DNA from: Beta vulgaris subsp. vulgaris | Lineage: Eukaryota; Streptophyta; Magnoliopsida; Caryophyllales; Amaranthaceae | DNA: 64,000 nt | Assembly: GCF_026745355.1 (NCBI RefSeq) | Contig: NC_079209.1 | Span: 40,615,678 to 40,679,677, forward strand | Reading direction: 5' to 3' | In this document: piece by piece, positions 48,226 through 59,900 of the stretch | Position numbering within the stretch: the stretch's first letter is position 1 | How the letters are laid out: the number at the start of each line of letters is the position of its first letter | Made by a program: the position numbers and the translations under genes | The notes under the pieces: generated by a model | Database searches by the model: none | What the model saw: the letters and a program-made list of their open reading frames with translations, nothing else | What the model was told of the DNA's origin: nothing

Positions 48226-51153
48226 ATGACAGGTAATGCTCATCATTTTCGTTTTTTTTTTCGATTTAATCTGGATTCGAAATTTCTATGTGCCATTGTA
48301 TGATGAATTCGAAGTTTTTCTATTTAATCTGAATTCGACTTTTTTTGATTTAATCTGAATTCAAAGTTTTTATGTGTTGTTTTTACATATTTTTTCTAGT
48401 TTGAATGGTTTTACTGCACTTGGGTGGGAATGAGTTTGATTTTGCTTATTTATGTATTGTCTATACATTTTTCGATTTACTGCACTTGTCTATACAATCT
48501 CTCTGTTGAAACACTATTCAATCGAGTCTTACACGTTGGCAAAATTATATAGTTGGTTCGGTCCTTTTTTTTAATTACTTGGCTTAAGCTTTCTATCACA
48601 TGTTTAAATAGATGGTTTTACAGTTTTTGTTAAGTCTTACATGTTCCATCTCTACAGTTTCTGTTAAGTGTTTCTCCTTGATTATTCTAGGAAGAGTTTA
48701 TGTTAAGTGTGTCGCTCATGAAATATATCTATCATACTTTTATTTAGCAAGTATAGTAGTTTATGTAATTGAATTGAAAAATTCTTAATGGATCAACCAC
48801 TTTCATAACTTATTTATTTTGTTTACCTCTAAGATGTTTTGCAACTTGGGTTGATTCATGCGCATTGCATTGTTGTGTGTTTAACAGATAATGATTCCAC
48901 TTATGCACCATCATCGACTCCTGATTGCTCGTCTACTCCTAATGTGGAAGAATTTTTTGTACCTATTGATGATGAGATCGAAGATGAAGAAATGGAGCAA
49001 GAACCTCAGATTGACTCTAATCAAGAGTTAGGTGGGGACGAGGATGATCATCCTTTCAAGAGAGGAAGAAAATCAGAGGTGTGGAAGAATATGGAGGATC
49101 CCATAATAAGAAATGGGGAATGGAAAACTCAATTTAAGCATTGTAAATCTCGTTATACTGTTTCCAAGAGTGGCACTACTAGTCATACAAAAATACATTT
49201 CTCTAATTGTGCTCAAAGAAAATTGAAATTAAAGCAACAGAGTATGATTAACTTTTTCCCGTCTGATTCAAGTGCGGGTAAACCAAATTTTAGAGGTGTT
49301 AGTGCTTTACATAATGGTAAACTAGATATGTTATCTATGAGGGAGGGGATTGCTAATTGGATTGTCATGCATGAAAAGCCTTTTAGTGTTGTAGAAGAAG
49401 AAGTTTTAACATGATGTTAAAGAGGGGGATACCTCAATGGACATCTGTTTCACGTCACACTATTAAAACTGATGCTTTCAAAGTCTATGAGGCAGAGAAA
49501 AAGAAATTAAAGGCTCTTTTGAAGGATGTAGATAGAATTTCCTTGACCACTGATCTTTGGCGTGCTAGACCACAAAGGATTGAGTACATGGTTCTTACGG
49601 GTCATTTTGTTGATCGTGATTGGAAACTCCAAAAGCGAGTTTTGAGTTTTGTTCATATACCTCCTCCTCGAAAAGGCAAAGACATAGCAAATTGCATTTT
49701 CAAATGTTTGAAGGAGTGGGATATTGAGAATAAAGTAAGTGTTTGTCAAATTCTTTTGAATAATATGTTTATTCTTACATGCTAGTTGATCTTTACTTAT
49801 GATAACAATTACGTTTTTTTTCAAATATAGATTTTTACAGTTTCGGTTGATAATGCCACTGCAAATGATTCATGCATACAAATTTTAGAGGATACTTTCT
49901 CACTTACAAAGAGGTTGTTATGTGGTGGAGCATTGTTTCATGTACGTTGTTGTGCACATATATTGAATATTATGGTGCAACATGGTCTCAAGCAAGTCAA
50001 AACCATTGTCAAGAATGTTCATGATACCGTAGATTATCTCAATGGGAGTGAAGCGAGAATGAGAAAATTGCGGAAATTGTCCAACAATTCAATCTTAGAG
50101 AGCGGAGGTTGGTTCTTGAATGCAAGTAGGTGGAATTCCATTATGATATGTTATCATGTGCCATCAAGTTTAAGGAGGTATTTTCTAGACTTGCTTTGGA
50201 GGATAATGATTATGTTTATTGTCCTAGTTCTGATGATTGGCAAAAGATTGAAAAACTTCTTGATATCTTAAAAGTGTTCTATGATACCACAAATGTTATC
50301 TCAGGATCTGAATACCCCACTTCCAACTTTTTCCTTAGTGAAGTTTTTTACATCAAAGAAATGTTGGACAAAAATTATTGTTCTCCCGACCCTTTTGTTA
50401 AAGATATGGTGAAAAACATGAAAGAAAGATTTAATAAGTATTGGGGTGAATGTAATTTACTCATGGCTATTGGGGGTGTTAGACCCTCGTTTGAAAATGA
50501 AGGTTGTTGAAATTACATTTCCTCATATGTTTCCTTCCAATCTTGTTAGGGAGAACATTAATAAGGTTAAGGATACTTTGTATGAGTTATATGATGAGTA
50601 TAAGGCTTTGTATCCTTCTTTGGAAGAACATCGTGGAGAAAGTAGGAGTGGAGCTCCACTTATAGTTCAAGGGGGGAGCCTTCTGGGGATGTCAAGGGTT
50701 TTACAAGTTGTTAGAAGTGGGATAAGAGTGGAGCCTAGAAAATCAAACTTGATATCATTGAGGAATGTACTACAACTGATGAAGGACATAGGTTTGATGC
50801 CTTAAATTGGTGGAAGGAAAGAGCTAGCAAATTTGTTGTTTTGTCTAGATTGGTTGCTGATGTGTTAGATATTCCTATTACCACTGTTGCTTCAGAGGCT
50901 ACATTTAGTGCTGGGAGCCGAGTTATTGATCCATATCGATCTTCATTGCTTCCAGAAACTGTGCAAATGTTGATTTGCACGGGAGATTGGTGTAGGTCCA
51001 CTTTTGGAATCAAGAGAAAGAACAAAGTAAGACTAAAATTATTTTTTGTTGTTTTATGTTTAAGGATATTGTTTTTATAGCTAATTATAATTTCATATTT
51101 GTAGTTTGTTGATGAATATGAACCAAAAGAAATCATTATTCCTATTCCATGAA
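48226..51153 (+). pseudogene. hAT transposase, BED-type, frameshifted
   Basis: ATG ACA G (48226-48232) joins by a GT..AG intron to exon 2 at 48888, giving MTDNDSTYAPSSTP. A damaged BED zinc finger follows (48965-49215: 'WKTQFKHCKSRY' lacks one Cys, 'SHTKIHFSNC' is kept). A one-base shift near 49403 separates 'FSVVEEE' from 'MMLKRGIPQW'. The core shows 'DRISLTTDLWRARPQ', then after an intron (about 49734-49830) 'FTVSVDNATANDSC' and 'HVRCCAHILNIMVQ'. Shifts near 50130 and 50480 follow. The C-terminal hAT dimerisation region reads 'ALNWWKERASKF', 'ITTVASEATFSAGSRVID' and 'SSLLPETVQMLIC'. A last short exon after 51104 ends at 51153. It would cut and paste hAT ends if intact; it is not. Confidence 0.8.
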
Positions 51154-51557
51154 TTGCGTTCTTGTATGAAGTTATTTTTTCACTCTTCTCTAATCTTATA
51201 CCTATAAATTGTTAATGAACCCGTCGCGTTCGTCAACTTTATGCGATCTAATATTTCTATCAAACATGAATTCTATTCCAATGTATAGAATCCATGAATC
51301 TATTGTTTGTTTTTTTGTGATTTAATAATTAGTCCTTGAATCTTGAAAGAATACAGAAATAGACAAAAAGTCCACTTTGAATTTGAATAAAGAAATGATA
51401 AAAAAAAAAAAAAGAGTGTCACTTTATTTTTCAAAATACTTCAATTGGTACACGCAAGAAATAGGCCAATTCAGCAGCTTTTTGTTCAATTTCTCGTGGA
51501 GTCAAATTCTCATCAGTACGAGTCAAAGGAATGGCTCCCTGGCCTCTGGTTTCCAAA
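51154..51557 (-). pseudogene. ycf4: Plastid DNA insertion: 3' end of ycf4 and adjacent spacer
   Basis: Minus-strand 51556-51431 translates as [16 protein letters not shown] followed by [18 protein letters not shown] and PIEVF stop, the conserved C-terminus of Ycf4, a chloroplast-encoded photosystem I assembly factor. AT-rich sequence beyond the stop (51430-51154) has the look of the ycf4-cemA spacer. The first roughly 145 codons of ycf4 are absent, so this is a nuclear plastid fragment (NUPT), not a gene. The right junction, near 51557, returns directly to hAT sequence. The left junction is uncertain and could overlap the last hAT exon. Confidence 0.85.
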
Positions 51558-52122
51558 TTGTGTAAAACTTTGTTGTTTGTTTGTTTGTGTAAAACTTTGT
51601 CAAAGTTGTTGTGACTTGTAAACTTTGTTTTTGATGTGAACTTTGTTAAACTTGTTATCAACTTTTTTTTTTCTTTAAAGTTTGAACTTTGAAGTATGCA
51701 TTTCGTTCGTTGGAAAAAACTAGAAATTCGATATTGGAAGCAAGTGTGCGGTAATGTACTAGAAATATTTTCGAGGTTTTTCGAGCCGAATAGTTCGCGA
51801 ACTCTTTGAGCCGAGCCGAATTTTTTTTTTCGAACTCTAGCCAAGCCCAGATTTTCGAGATCGACGAGCTTCGAGCTCGGGCCGAGCTCGAACCCTCACA
51901 TTCTCGAGTCGAGCCGAGCCGAGCCTGGTCCTGTTCGGTCTCGGTTCGGCTCGTTAACACCCCTACTAATGACGGTTAACGCCGTTAGTCATTAAGGGCA
52001 TTTAAGGGTACCCCGTGTATTAGTTTGAAACTTAGGGGTACCTGGTAAATTTTGAAAACATGGAGGGTACCAGGTGAATTTTTTGAAAAGTCGGGGGTAC
52101 TTGGTGAAAAACGTAAAAAGTA

Positions 52123-53082
52123 AGCCCAAATTCAGGATCCACGAATCTATTGATATCTACACTTACAACCAAAGATCTGAATCTCAATACTCAACCTCCA
52201 TTCTATCAAGTCTCAAATGCATTCTCCTAGGGTAGGGGGAGGGGAAGCTCGAAAACCAAAGGGGAGAAGGAGGGGGAGCCCGAAAAACCAGGGGGGTGGA
52301 AAAGGGGAGCCTAACAAAACAATCTTCGATGACTAGTCTTCATTGGACAACCTGCGCAGGCGCTGCTCAAGATAAACGCCTACACCTAAAGCATCACAAC
52401 GAACCAAAATAACAAACCAAACACTTTGGGCAAGGGGCACAATCGACCCGACCAACCAAGCAACCAAAACACCAACGGACAAGGGAGGGGGAAGGCCTCA
52501 ATCGGAGTCATGTTCAAGAGCTCAAAATGTTTAGCTCTTTTTTATCTTGGCATTGATTTTAATGATCCTTGCCTTGAAAAATTCAAATATGAAGGTGGCA
52601 CCCCAGTTGCATCTAGTGGTTTTCAACGCGCCAACTCAAGTGCGTTCTTCTTACCTAAAGTAGAAACATGAAATACTCTTTCACGAGAGTAATGAGTCAC
52701 ATAGGAACATGACTATTTAGAAGATGATGAGCCAAGAATTCCAAGCGACCAAAGGTTGTTGGGATTGCTCATGCGGCAAGATGTGAAGCTTGTCGTTGGT
52801 TGATAGTTGCCTGGATTGTGACCGAGATTCGCTTTTCCCTCCAACTTCCATCCATATTGCCTCAATCATCACAATTATTAAACAGCGATGACCTCCATAA
52901 CATGCGACTCTTTATCAGTTTTACCTCTTTTTGTTTTATATGGTTTATAAGAACTAATAAAGCTCCTTTAGTTTTATTTGCTTTGTATTAAGTTTGGTTG
53001 TTTAGCATTAGATTATAATGTACTTTTTTAATTAATGCAAGTTTTCTCGTTGCAAAAAAATGCATTGTCCTTTGTCCTTTTC
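52123..53082. other. Intergenic; possible LINE 3' tail
   Basis: No gene is supported. 'ttttaattaatgcaag' followed by 'ttttctcgttgcaaaaaaa' (53026-53059) looks like the 3' end of a plant LINE with an A tail, and 52700-52990 could be its decayed RNase H end and 3' UTR on the plus strand. No TSD was found. Confidence 0.3.
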
Positions 53083-53880
53083 AGGGGCGGGGCTCAGCTT
53101 GTGCGGCGCGCGCGACCGCGCAGGGCCCCCCTGAAAATAAGCAAGGGCCCCAAAATTATTGCATATGTATGAGTTTGTTACCATATGCTACTAGAAAAAA
53201 TGGGTTGGTTCAGTGGTAAGTAACTAGTAAATGAAAAAGTCCGACATGGCTAAGGTCAAGGTTTTGAATCTATTAGCAAAAAGTAATGTATATTTTTTTA
53301 AAAAAAAGGTTATATTCAAATATGAATGTCATTCCACTTCACGTCTTCCAATTTTTCTCACTTCAACCTCTTCACTCAGCAATTCCCAGGACAAGCATAA
53401 ATACTTCACCTTCCAATTTTCATGCAAATTTTTCTATCCTCCATTAATTAATAAGTTGATTTTTAATTTTTGAATAAGTACACTTTTTGTCAATTTTTGA
53501 TATTTTGAGTTAATGAAATCATCTTTTTGTAAAAGAAAAAAAGGTATTTAAGGCACTTTTTTCAAGAATACGCACATGACCTTCAATATACTAGCTCTGG
53601 CGCTGGTCTCCTTGTCCTCCCTCACTCAGAACTTCTCGTGTTGTTTTCAACCTCTACCCAAAATATTCTATGCTACACTAGAGAGAGGGTTGTATATCAC
53701 GTTAGCTAAATAAAAGAAGTAAAAAGAGCATATTGAAATCACATAAGTCGATGGGTTAACTCGAATTGGAACACTCTGTGTTGCTGAATAAGTATTGTGC
53801 AACCCAAATCTTAAAAAAAAACAATTTTAAATTATTTGTATCTGAGGTCATCTAATTTGAACCCTTATGAAATGATGTGT
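53083..53880. other. Possible hAT (Tip100-type) end, then AT-rich sequence
   Basis: CAGGGGCGGGGCTCAG at 53083 resembles the CAGGGGCGGA-type ends of plant Tip100-like hAT elements and is followed by a GC-rich stretch with 'gcaagggccccaaaa' in otherwise AT-rich sequence. No opposite end or transposase was found. No gene is present. Confidence 0.3.
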
Positions 53881-54862
53881 TACACTAAGGGTGGGGGTGG
53901 GGGGGAGGGGTTGCGGTGGGGAGAGGCAGGGGTGGTGTGAGGGGCTACAGTGGGGAGGGACAGGGGTGGTGGGAGGGTTAAGGGTTAAGGTTAGGGTTAG
54001 GATAGGGTTAGAAGTTAGGGTTAATTAGGTTTCTTTAGGGTTATATATATTTAACAGAAGAAGTAATCCATAAAAAATCATGAGAGAGAAAAAGTTAGAG
54101 AGAGAAGCTCTACAGAAAAGGAAAACCATCCCGCAACCCCAAAACCTAGTTCTTAACTCCGAAAAAAAAATCCCCAAATCTTCAAGAACCATTAGATCGC
54201 AAATCCTTCCTCACAAAAATTTTGCAATAATTCAATGGCTATATGTCTTCATCATTAGCATAAATCTTCTTTTGCTTTCACAGCTGTTTTTCTTAATTTT
54301 TAGGGTTTGCTTAAATCATTACCATCCTATGCGAGTAGTCTCTTCAGTTGGTTGCTTGCCCCAAATCCTTCATAAATCTTCTAATTATTCAGTTAATAGT
54401 GGATGGAAGTCGGCGAGTTTGTCTAAAGTATCTCAGAAGACTTTCAATTGGAGGAAGGGTTTTCTGCTGTTGCAGTTCAAGTACAAAAGAGAGCGACGGT
54501 TCGTTGGGTTTGTCTGCAGAGCATTTAATTCGAGTGAGAGTTTCTTAGGGTTGCGTGAGTTTCCTAATTGGTGTGGCGTGTTGGTTTGTGGCGATTTGAG
54601 GCCTATTTGCAGATTATTAGAGAGAATTAGTGTAATTCTAGCCCACCCTACTCTTGAGTGTAGGCGTGTTCGTTTCTTTGGTGCATTAATTGTGATGGAA
54701 ACTATCAGTGATGAAGCCTCTAAGGCCAAGTCAGATTCCTTCCTTTTTTTCTATAAAAGGGAGGCTCGTGTAATTAATTGGTTCACAACCTCTCTTATTC
54801 CCTCTTCCTATTCTGGTTATGTGTTTTATCTAATTCCTTCAGTAAGTTTGTTAGCAATTAAG

Positions 54863-56907
54863 ATGGATACTCCTCCAAACTTTAAAGAAGCATTAATAGC
54901 AAATCCTCACCCTAGTTCTGGGGATGTTGATAGTTCTTCGTCTACTTATGTTATTTCTTCTGCCCCAGTCACTTCTGAGTGTCCCCCTTCCTCCTTTATT
55001 AATTATGAGCCCCTTGAGAAGGTTGCTGTTGTAAGGTCTGATGACCCTCCCCCTCCTCCTTGTTTTCCTGAGACTATCATTCTTGATAGCCTTCCTCAGT
55101 TGAAACAAGACATTTCTGAACTTTCTAAGATGTGTCTGATTGGTAAAATGCTCTCTGTTCCTCTCGATATTCGCACTAGGGGTGTGCAAAAATATCCGAT
55201 CCGAAAATCCGCCGATCCGATCCGAAATTTCGGATATCCGATCCGATTTTATGATTTCGGATATTTCGGATCGGGTATCCGGAAAAATTTTAGGGTTTTT
55301 GGATCGGATACGGATCGGGATTTTCCAAAAATGCCAACGAACCCGGTCCGGAAATCCGGTGACCCGATCCGAAAACCCGGTATCCGATCCGAAAACCCGG
55401 TATCCTATCCGAAAACCCGGTGATCCGATCCGAAAAGTTCGAATATCCGGATATTTCGGATCGGGTTCGGATCGCAATTCTTCCGATCCGAAATTTTCGG
55501 ATATCCGGATTTCGGATCAGATCCGATCCGGTATCCGACATTGAACACCCTTAATTCGCACCATTACAGCCAAAACTAAGGCTGACTGGAAGTTTATCAA
55601 GGGGGATATAGATTATCTGGATATAGGTAATCATTGGATCCTGTTTCGTTTTGCTAACCCTCAAGACTTATCTCTAGTGTGGTCTGAACGGCCATGGCAT
55701 GTTCAGGGTGATTTGCTTGTTCTGTACCCATGGAAGCCAGCCTTTGATCCCTATTTGGAAGAGGTCAAGTGGGTGGATTTATGGGTCAGGATACCTCATC
55801 TTCCTGCTGAGCTTATGAATTTTGATTCTATAGCAAATTTGTTGAGTGCTAATGATATAGGTGCTCTTATCAAGCTTGATCAAAGGTCCTTACTTAGGAA
55901 CAAGATCAGGTTTGATAGGGCCTGTATTCGTGTTAATATTCAAGCTCCTCTCTTGGAATTTGCTGAGGTTAGTCGTGAAGGTGCTTTAGTTCATGGCTAC
56001 ATTGTCTGGTACGAGGATTTCTCTATTGGTTGTTCTTTTTGTGGTGAATCTTTACATGTTATAGAAGCTTGTCCCCTTCTTATCTCCCCTAAGAAAGAAG
56101 TAATTGTCCAGCTTATTAAGAGTCCCAAACAAAAGTCGTTGTAATGCCCTTGCGAAAGCACTTGGTCAAGAAAATTATGCTACCACAGCCGAGCAGGCTA
56201 ATGTGGTACATGTTCAGTCCAAGCATATTACTAAACACAAACCTCAAACTCTCCCTCTTAAGAAAAGGCCCTCGAAGTTTTCTGGTTTGTCGGTTAAAAT
56301 CCCTGATAAAGGGGTCACTATATCTGATATTGAGCAGATTCCTGATAAAGTGTATGCTATTAGTGCTCCAAAAAGTCCCTCCCTCTCTGGTAAAGGCAAA
56401 GGTAAAGCTTTATTTGTTGCTGGTCCGGTTCCCGATGACACCTCTAATGATGAGGCATTGGTCCTTATTCCCCCTATCTCTCCCCTTGGCATTGAGCTTG
56501 GGTCTGAGAAGATTGTAGAAGATGGCGAGAAGGTGCCCCCTGTGGCTCATCCTGCTCCAACTCGTGTGTTTGTCTCATCTGCTTTAATTGATGCTAGTAA
56601 GTACATCCCTCTCTCCTCTTCTGATGTCTCGCCTTTGTGTGAGTATTTTGGTAATTCCTTTGATAGTAGCACTCCGCTGCTTGAGCATCAGTTGGGGGGG
56701 GGGGGATATGAAGATTTATCTCCTGATGCGGATAATTCTTTTACTTCTCTCCACTCAGACAACTCAATTATTAAGCAAATAGGAAGCCTGGGGATGGACC
56801 CTTCTTTGCCAATGGTTCTCTCCTCTCAGACTAGCTCTGCTAAGCGTGGTATTGATGAAGGGGAGGAAGATGATGCTTCCTCAGCCCTGAAGAGGAAAAG
56901 GGTATAG
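54863..56907 (+). pseudogene. LINE 3 ORF1, split by a hAT MITE
   Basis: I place the start at ATG 54863 (MDTPPNFKEALIANPHP), although the frame is open from 54080. The first part ends at 'LSVPLDIRT', where the MITE sits (55177-55553). The second part resumes 'ITAKTKADWKFIKGDID' with the DUF4283-like domain ('PWHVQGDLLVLYPWKPAFD', 'VKWVDLWVRIPHLPAE') and a CCHC zinc knuckle CSFCGESLHVIEAC (about 56032-56073). After a frameshift near 56130 the tail continues, Ser/Pro-rich, to KRKRV at 56907, a possible nuclear signal. Such proteins bind LINE RNA. Confidence 0.8.
55177..55553. mobile_element. hAT-type MITE (377 bp) inside LINE 3 ORF1
   Basis: Ends TAGGGGTGTGCAAAAA and, inverted, TAAGGGTGTTCAATG. 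The exact 8-bp duplication is ATTCGCAC (55169-55176 and 55554-55561). The inside is made of repeated 'atccgatccgaaa', 'ggatatccg' and 'cggatcggg' words in both orientations, so it can fold on itself extensively. It has no coding capacity, though the plus frame stays open through most of it. Confidence 0.9.
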
Positions 56908-56996
56908 ATGATTGGTATCTTAGTTGGGATGTTTTTTGCGCATAGTCTCTCTTGTCAGTCAATGTCTAGAAGGGTTACATTTTGTTAGGTTGAATA

Positions 56997-59900
56997 ATGA
57001 CTATTGGGTTTTGGAATATTAGGGGGGTTGGTAGAAGTAATGCTCTTTCAGAATGCAATGATTTTTGTAAAAGTAACAAGATCAAAATCTTGATGCTATG
57101 TGAAGTTAAAGTCCAATCCCACCCCCCCCCTCTTCCCAAGCTTGTGCTAGAAAGTGTGGATTTGATCATTTTGATTATGTCCCTCCGGTTGGATTTTCAG
57201 GAGGCTTATGGGTCTTTTGGCGAGATTGTAATATTAATCCCTTTAATCTTGCTGTAATATATAAATCTTCGCGCTTTATTGTTTGCTCTATTAACTATCT
57301 AAGGATTAACATGCCTTTTATTGTGGTTTTTATTTATGCTCCAGCCCAGAATAGTAAAAAAAAACTCAGTTTTGGGAGGAAATATCTTCTTACCTAAATC
57401 TGCAAACAATGCCATTTATTGTTTTAGGCGATTTTAATGAGTTAAGTAACGTCAATGACAAGCAGGGGGGTTTATCCTTTGTTTCTACTAGGAGTAATAT
57501 TATGCAGAATTTTTTATCTTTAACGGCTACGTCTGAAATTCCTTTTTTGGGTCCTCCGTTTACCTGGAGGAAGAAAGTGTCGGGTCCCAATAATGTTTTT
57601 TGAAAGACTGGATAAGGGTGTTGCTAGTGTTGCTTGGCTATCAAGTTTTTCGACAGCAAGAGTGAAACACCATATATTTACTTCATCGGATCATTGCCCG
57701 TTATCTTTAGATTTTTTGCCTTTGGCTACGGTTAAGGCCTCTCCGTTTAAATTTGAAAAGATGTGGTGCTTAAGAGAGGATTATAATACATTAGTTAAAA
57801 AAACATGGTGTGTGCGGTTCCATGGTTCCCGTATGTTTTGTTTGGTTCAAAAATGCAAATTATTAAAAAGAAAGTCGAAGGAATGTAACCAAAAATCTTT
57901 TGGTAACATTTTTCGTCAATTGCGTATGGTTGATGGCAAGCTTAAAAATGTTCAAGCCCTACTTCTGGCCCGTGAGGATGATTGTTTGTTGTTACAACAG
58001 CAACATCGTTTCTTGTTAAAACGGGAAAAATTGCTGAATTTCAATTCCGCCTATTGGAAACAACGTAGCAAAACTAATTATAAATTTAAAGGGGATATTA
58101 ACTCAAAGTTTTTCCATGCCCATGCTTCTATTCGTCGGAATAGGAACCTAATTAAGGAAATTTCTTCAAGTGGGGGAGATACCATTACTAATCCCACCCT
58201 GATTCTTGAAGAACTCACATCTGAATTTAAAAAACGTTTTACAAAAAATGCTTCTATTACATTTGACGTTAATGTGGATTTTGATCTTCTTGAACCAGTT
58301 ATTTCGGATGAGGACAATCGATTTTTGTGTGCCCCTGTCCTTGGGGAAGAAATTAAAGTGGCGGTCTTTCATTTGGCCCCGGATAAATCCCCGGGTCCGG
58401 ATGGCTACCCTCCGTTCTTTTTTCAAACATATTGGACTCTAGTTGGTAACTCCGTTATACGTGTTGTTCAAGCTTTCTTTCATTCAGGCAAACTTCTAAA
58501 GGAAATAAATCATACTTTTGTAGCCTTAATCCCTAAAATTGATAACCCGTCTACAGCTAACCATTTTAGGCCAATTAGCCTTTGTTCGACCATTTATAAA
58601 GTTATATCAAAAGTTATTACTAATAGGTTGAAAGTTGTCCTTGGCCGAATTATCCACCCTCTTCAAGGGGCCTTTGTGCCGGAAAGATTAATTCAAGACA
58701 ACATCTTAATAGCGCATGAAGTGTTTCACTCCTTCAAGAGAAAGGTGGGTAAAGGGGGTTGGATAGCTATTAAACTCGACATGGAAAAGGCCTATGATCG
58801 TTTAGAATGGAATTATGTGTTAGTCACGCTGGAGAAGCTAGGCTTCTCTTCTCAGTGAGTTTCTTGGATTAAAAGCTGTATTGAGTCAGTTTCTTTCTCC
58901 ATATTGGCTAATGGTATCCCTGGCGAGAGATTCTTCCTTTCGAGGGAGATTAGACAAGGGGACCCGCTGTCACCGTACTTGTTTATTTTATGTGCTGAAC
59001 TTCTTGCTAGACAAGTGGCGTATGCAAGTAGTCAAGCGGATAAGCTTATAGGAGTCTCAGTAGGTAGATCGGGAATTCACATTCCTTTTCTTACCTTTGC
59101 TGATGACACAATGCTATTTGCCTCTACAAGTGATAGAAGTTGTATTAGAATTAAGGAAATTTTAGACAAATATTGTGCGATGTCTGGTCAACTGGTTAAC
59201 TTTGATAAATCTGCCTTTCAAGTTTCCTCTAATGTTAATGAGGATGATAAGAAAAATTTTGAGAGTATTTTGCAAATGTCGAAATCAGATGATCTTGGAA
59301 GCTATTTGGGTTGTCCTATTATTCAGGATAGGGTTACTAAAGAAACTTTCTCTACTGTAGTAAGTAGGGCTAATTCTCAGCTTTCTAAATGGAAGGCTAA
59401 CTCGCTTTCACAAGCAGGTCGGTCGGTTTTGATTCAGGCTAATTTAGCCACTAAAGCCAACTTTCAGATGCAGAGTTTTCTGCTTCCTAAGACAACGCTG
59501 TCCAGTTTAGATAAGATTTACAGGAATTTCTTCTGGAATAAAGATGTGACTAACAAATCGGCGAACCTAATTGGTTGGGACAGAGTCTGTCGCCCCAAAG
59601 AGTATGGTGGTATTGGTTTTCGGAAAGCTGAGTCGAATAATATTGCTTTACAAATGAAACTTCTGTGGAAACTTGTTAAAAATGATAGCAGTATGTTGGT
59701 TAAATTGGTTAAAAATAAGTATTTTAAAAATAAGTTTGTTTTTTATTATAAACCCTCAGCTATTGCATCTTGGCAATGGAGACAGTTAATGGCTCTGCGG
59801 GAGACTTTTAACAAGGGCCTTAGATGGCAATTGGGGAATGGCTCTCATATTAGCTTTTGGCACAATAATTGGGTGTTTCAATTTCCTCTGAAAACGGTTG

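Larger units (their letters stand above)
47684..51965 (+). mobile_element. hAT transposon (4.28 kb) carrying plastid DNA
   Basis: Ends TAGGGGTGTTAATGAGCC and, inverted, TAGGGGTGTTAACGAGCC. The 8-bp target duplication is CTAACGAC (47676-47683) versus CTAATGAC (51966-51973), 7 of 8 matching, as expected for hAT. Subterminal regions are full of 'gctcgag', 'ttcgagct' and 'ggctcg' words. It contains a decayed BED/hAT transposase gene (48226-51153) and a segment of chloroplast sequence (about 51154-51557) between the gene and the right end. It sits in the right arm of the Mutator-like element. Confidence 0.85.
35680..52113. mobile_element. Non-autonomous Mutator-like element with long inverted arms (host of copia and hAT)
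   Basis: A 9-bp duplication TAAAAAGTA flanks it (35671-35679 and 52114-52122), the length typical of Mutator-like elements. Left end CGGTTTTTTCACCAAGTACC; right end, inverted, CGTTTTTCACCAAGTACC. About 100 bp of TIR on each side match well. Inner arms (C-rich at 46975-47225, G-rich at 47441-47675) continue the inverted symmetry around a centre of about 215 bp. Subtracting copia, hAT and their TSDs leaves 1,054 bp with no transposase. A truncated relative is at 53885-61343. Confidence 0.8.

Noticed and set aside
51431..51557. A functional ycf4 gene
   Set aside because: Only the last roughly 41 codons are present, inside a nuclear transposon; it is a plastid DNA fragment.
54080..55423. A 447-codon plus-strand open frame that looks like one long protein
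   Set aside because: It joins the LINE 3 5' region, the start of ORF1 and the inside of a hAT MITE. The 8-bp TSD at 55169-55176 shows that the last part is an insertion, and ORF1 continues after it.
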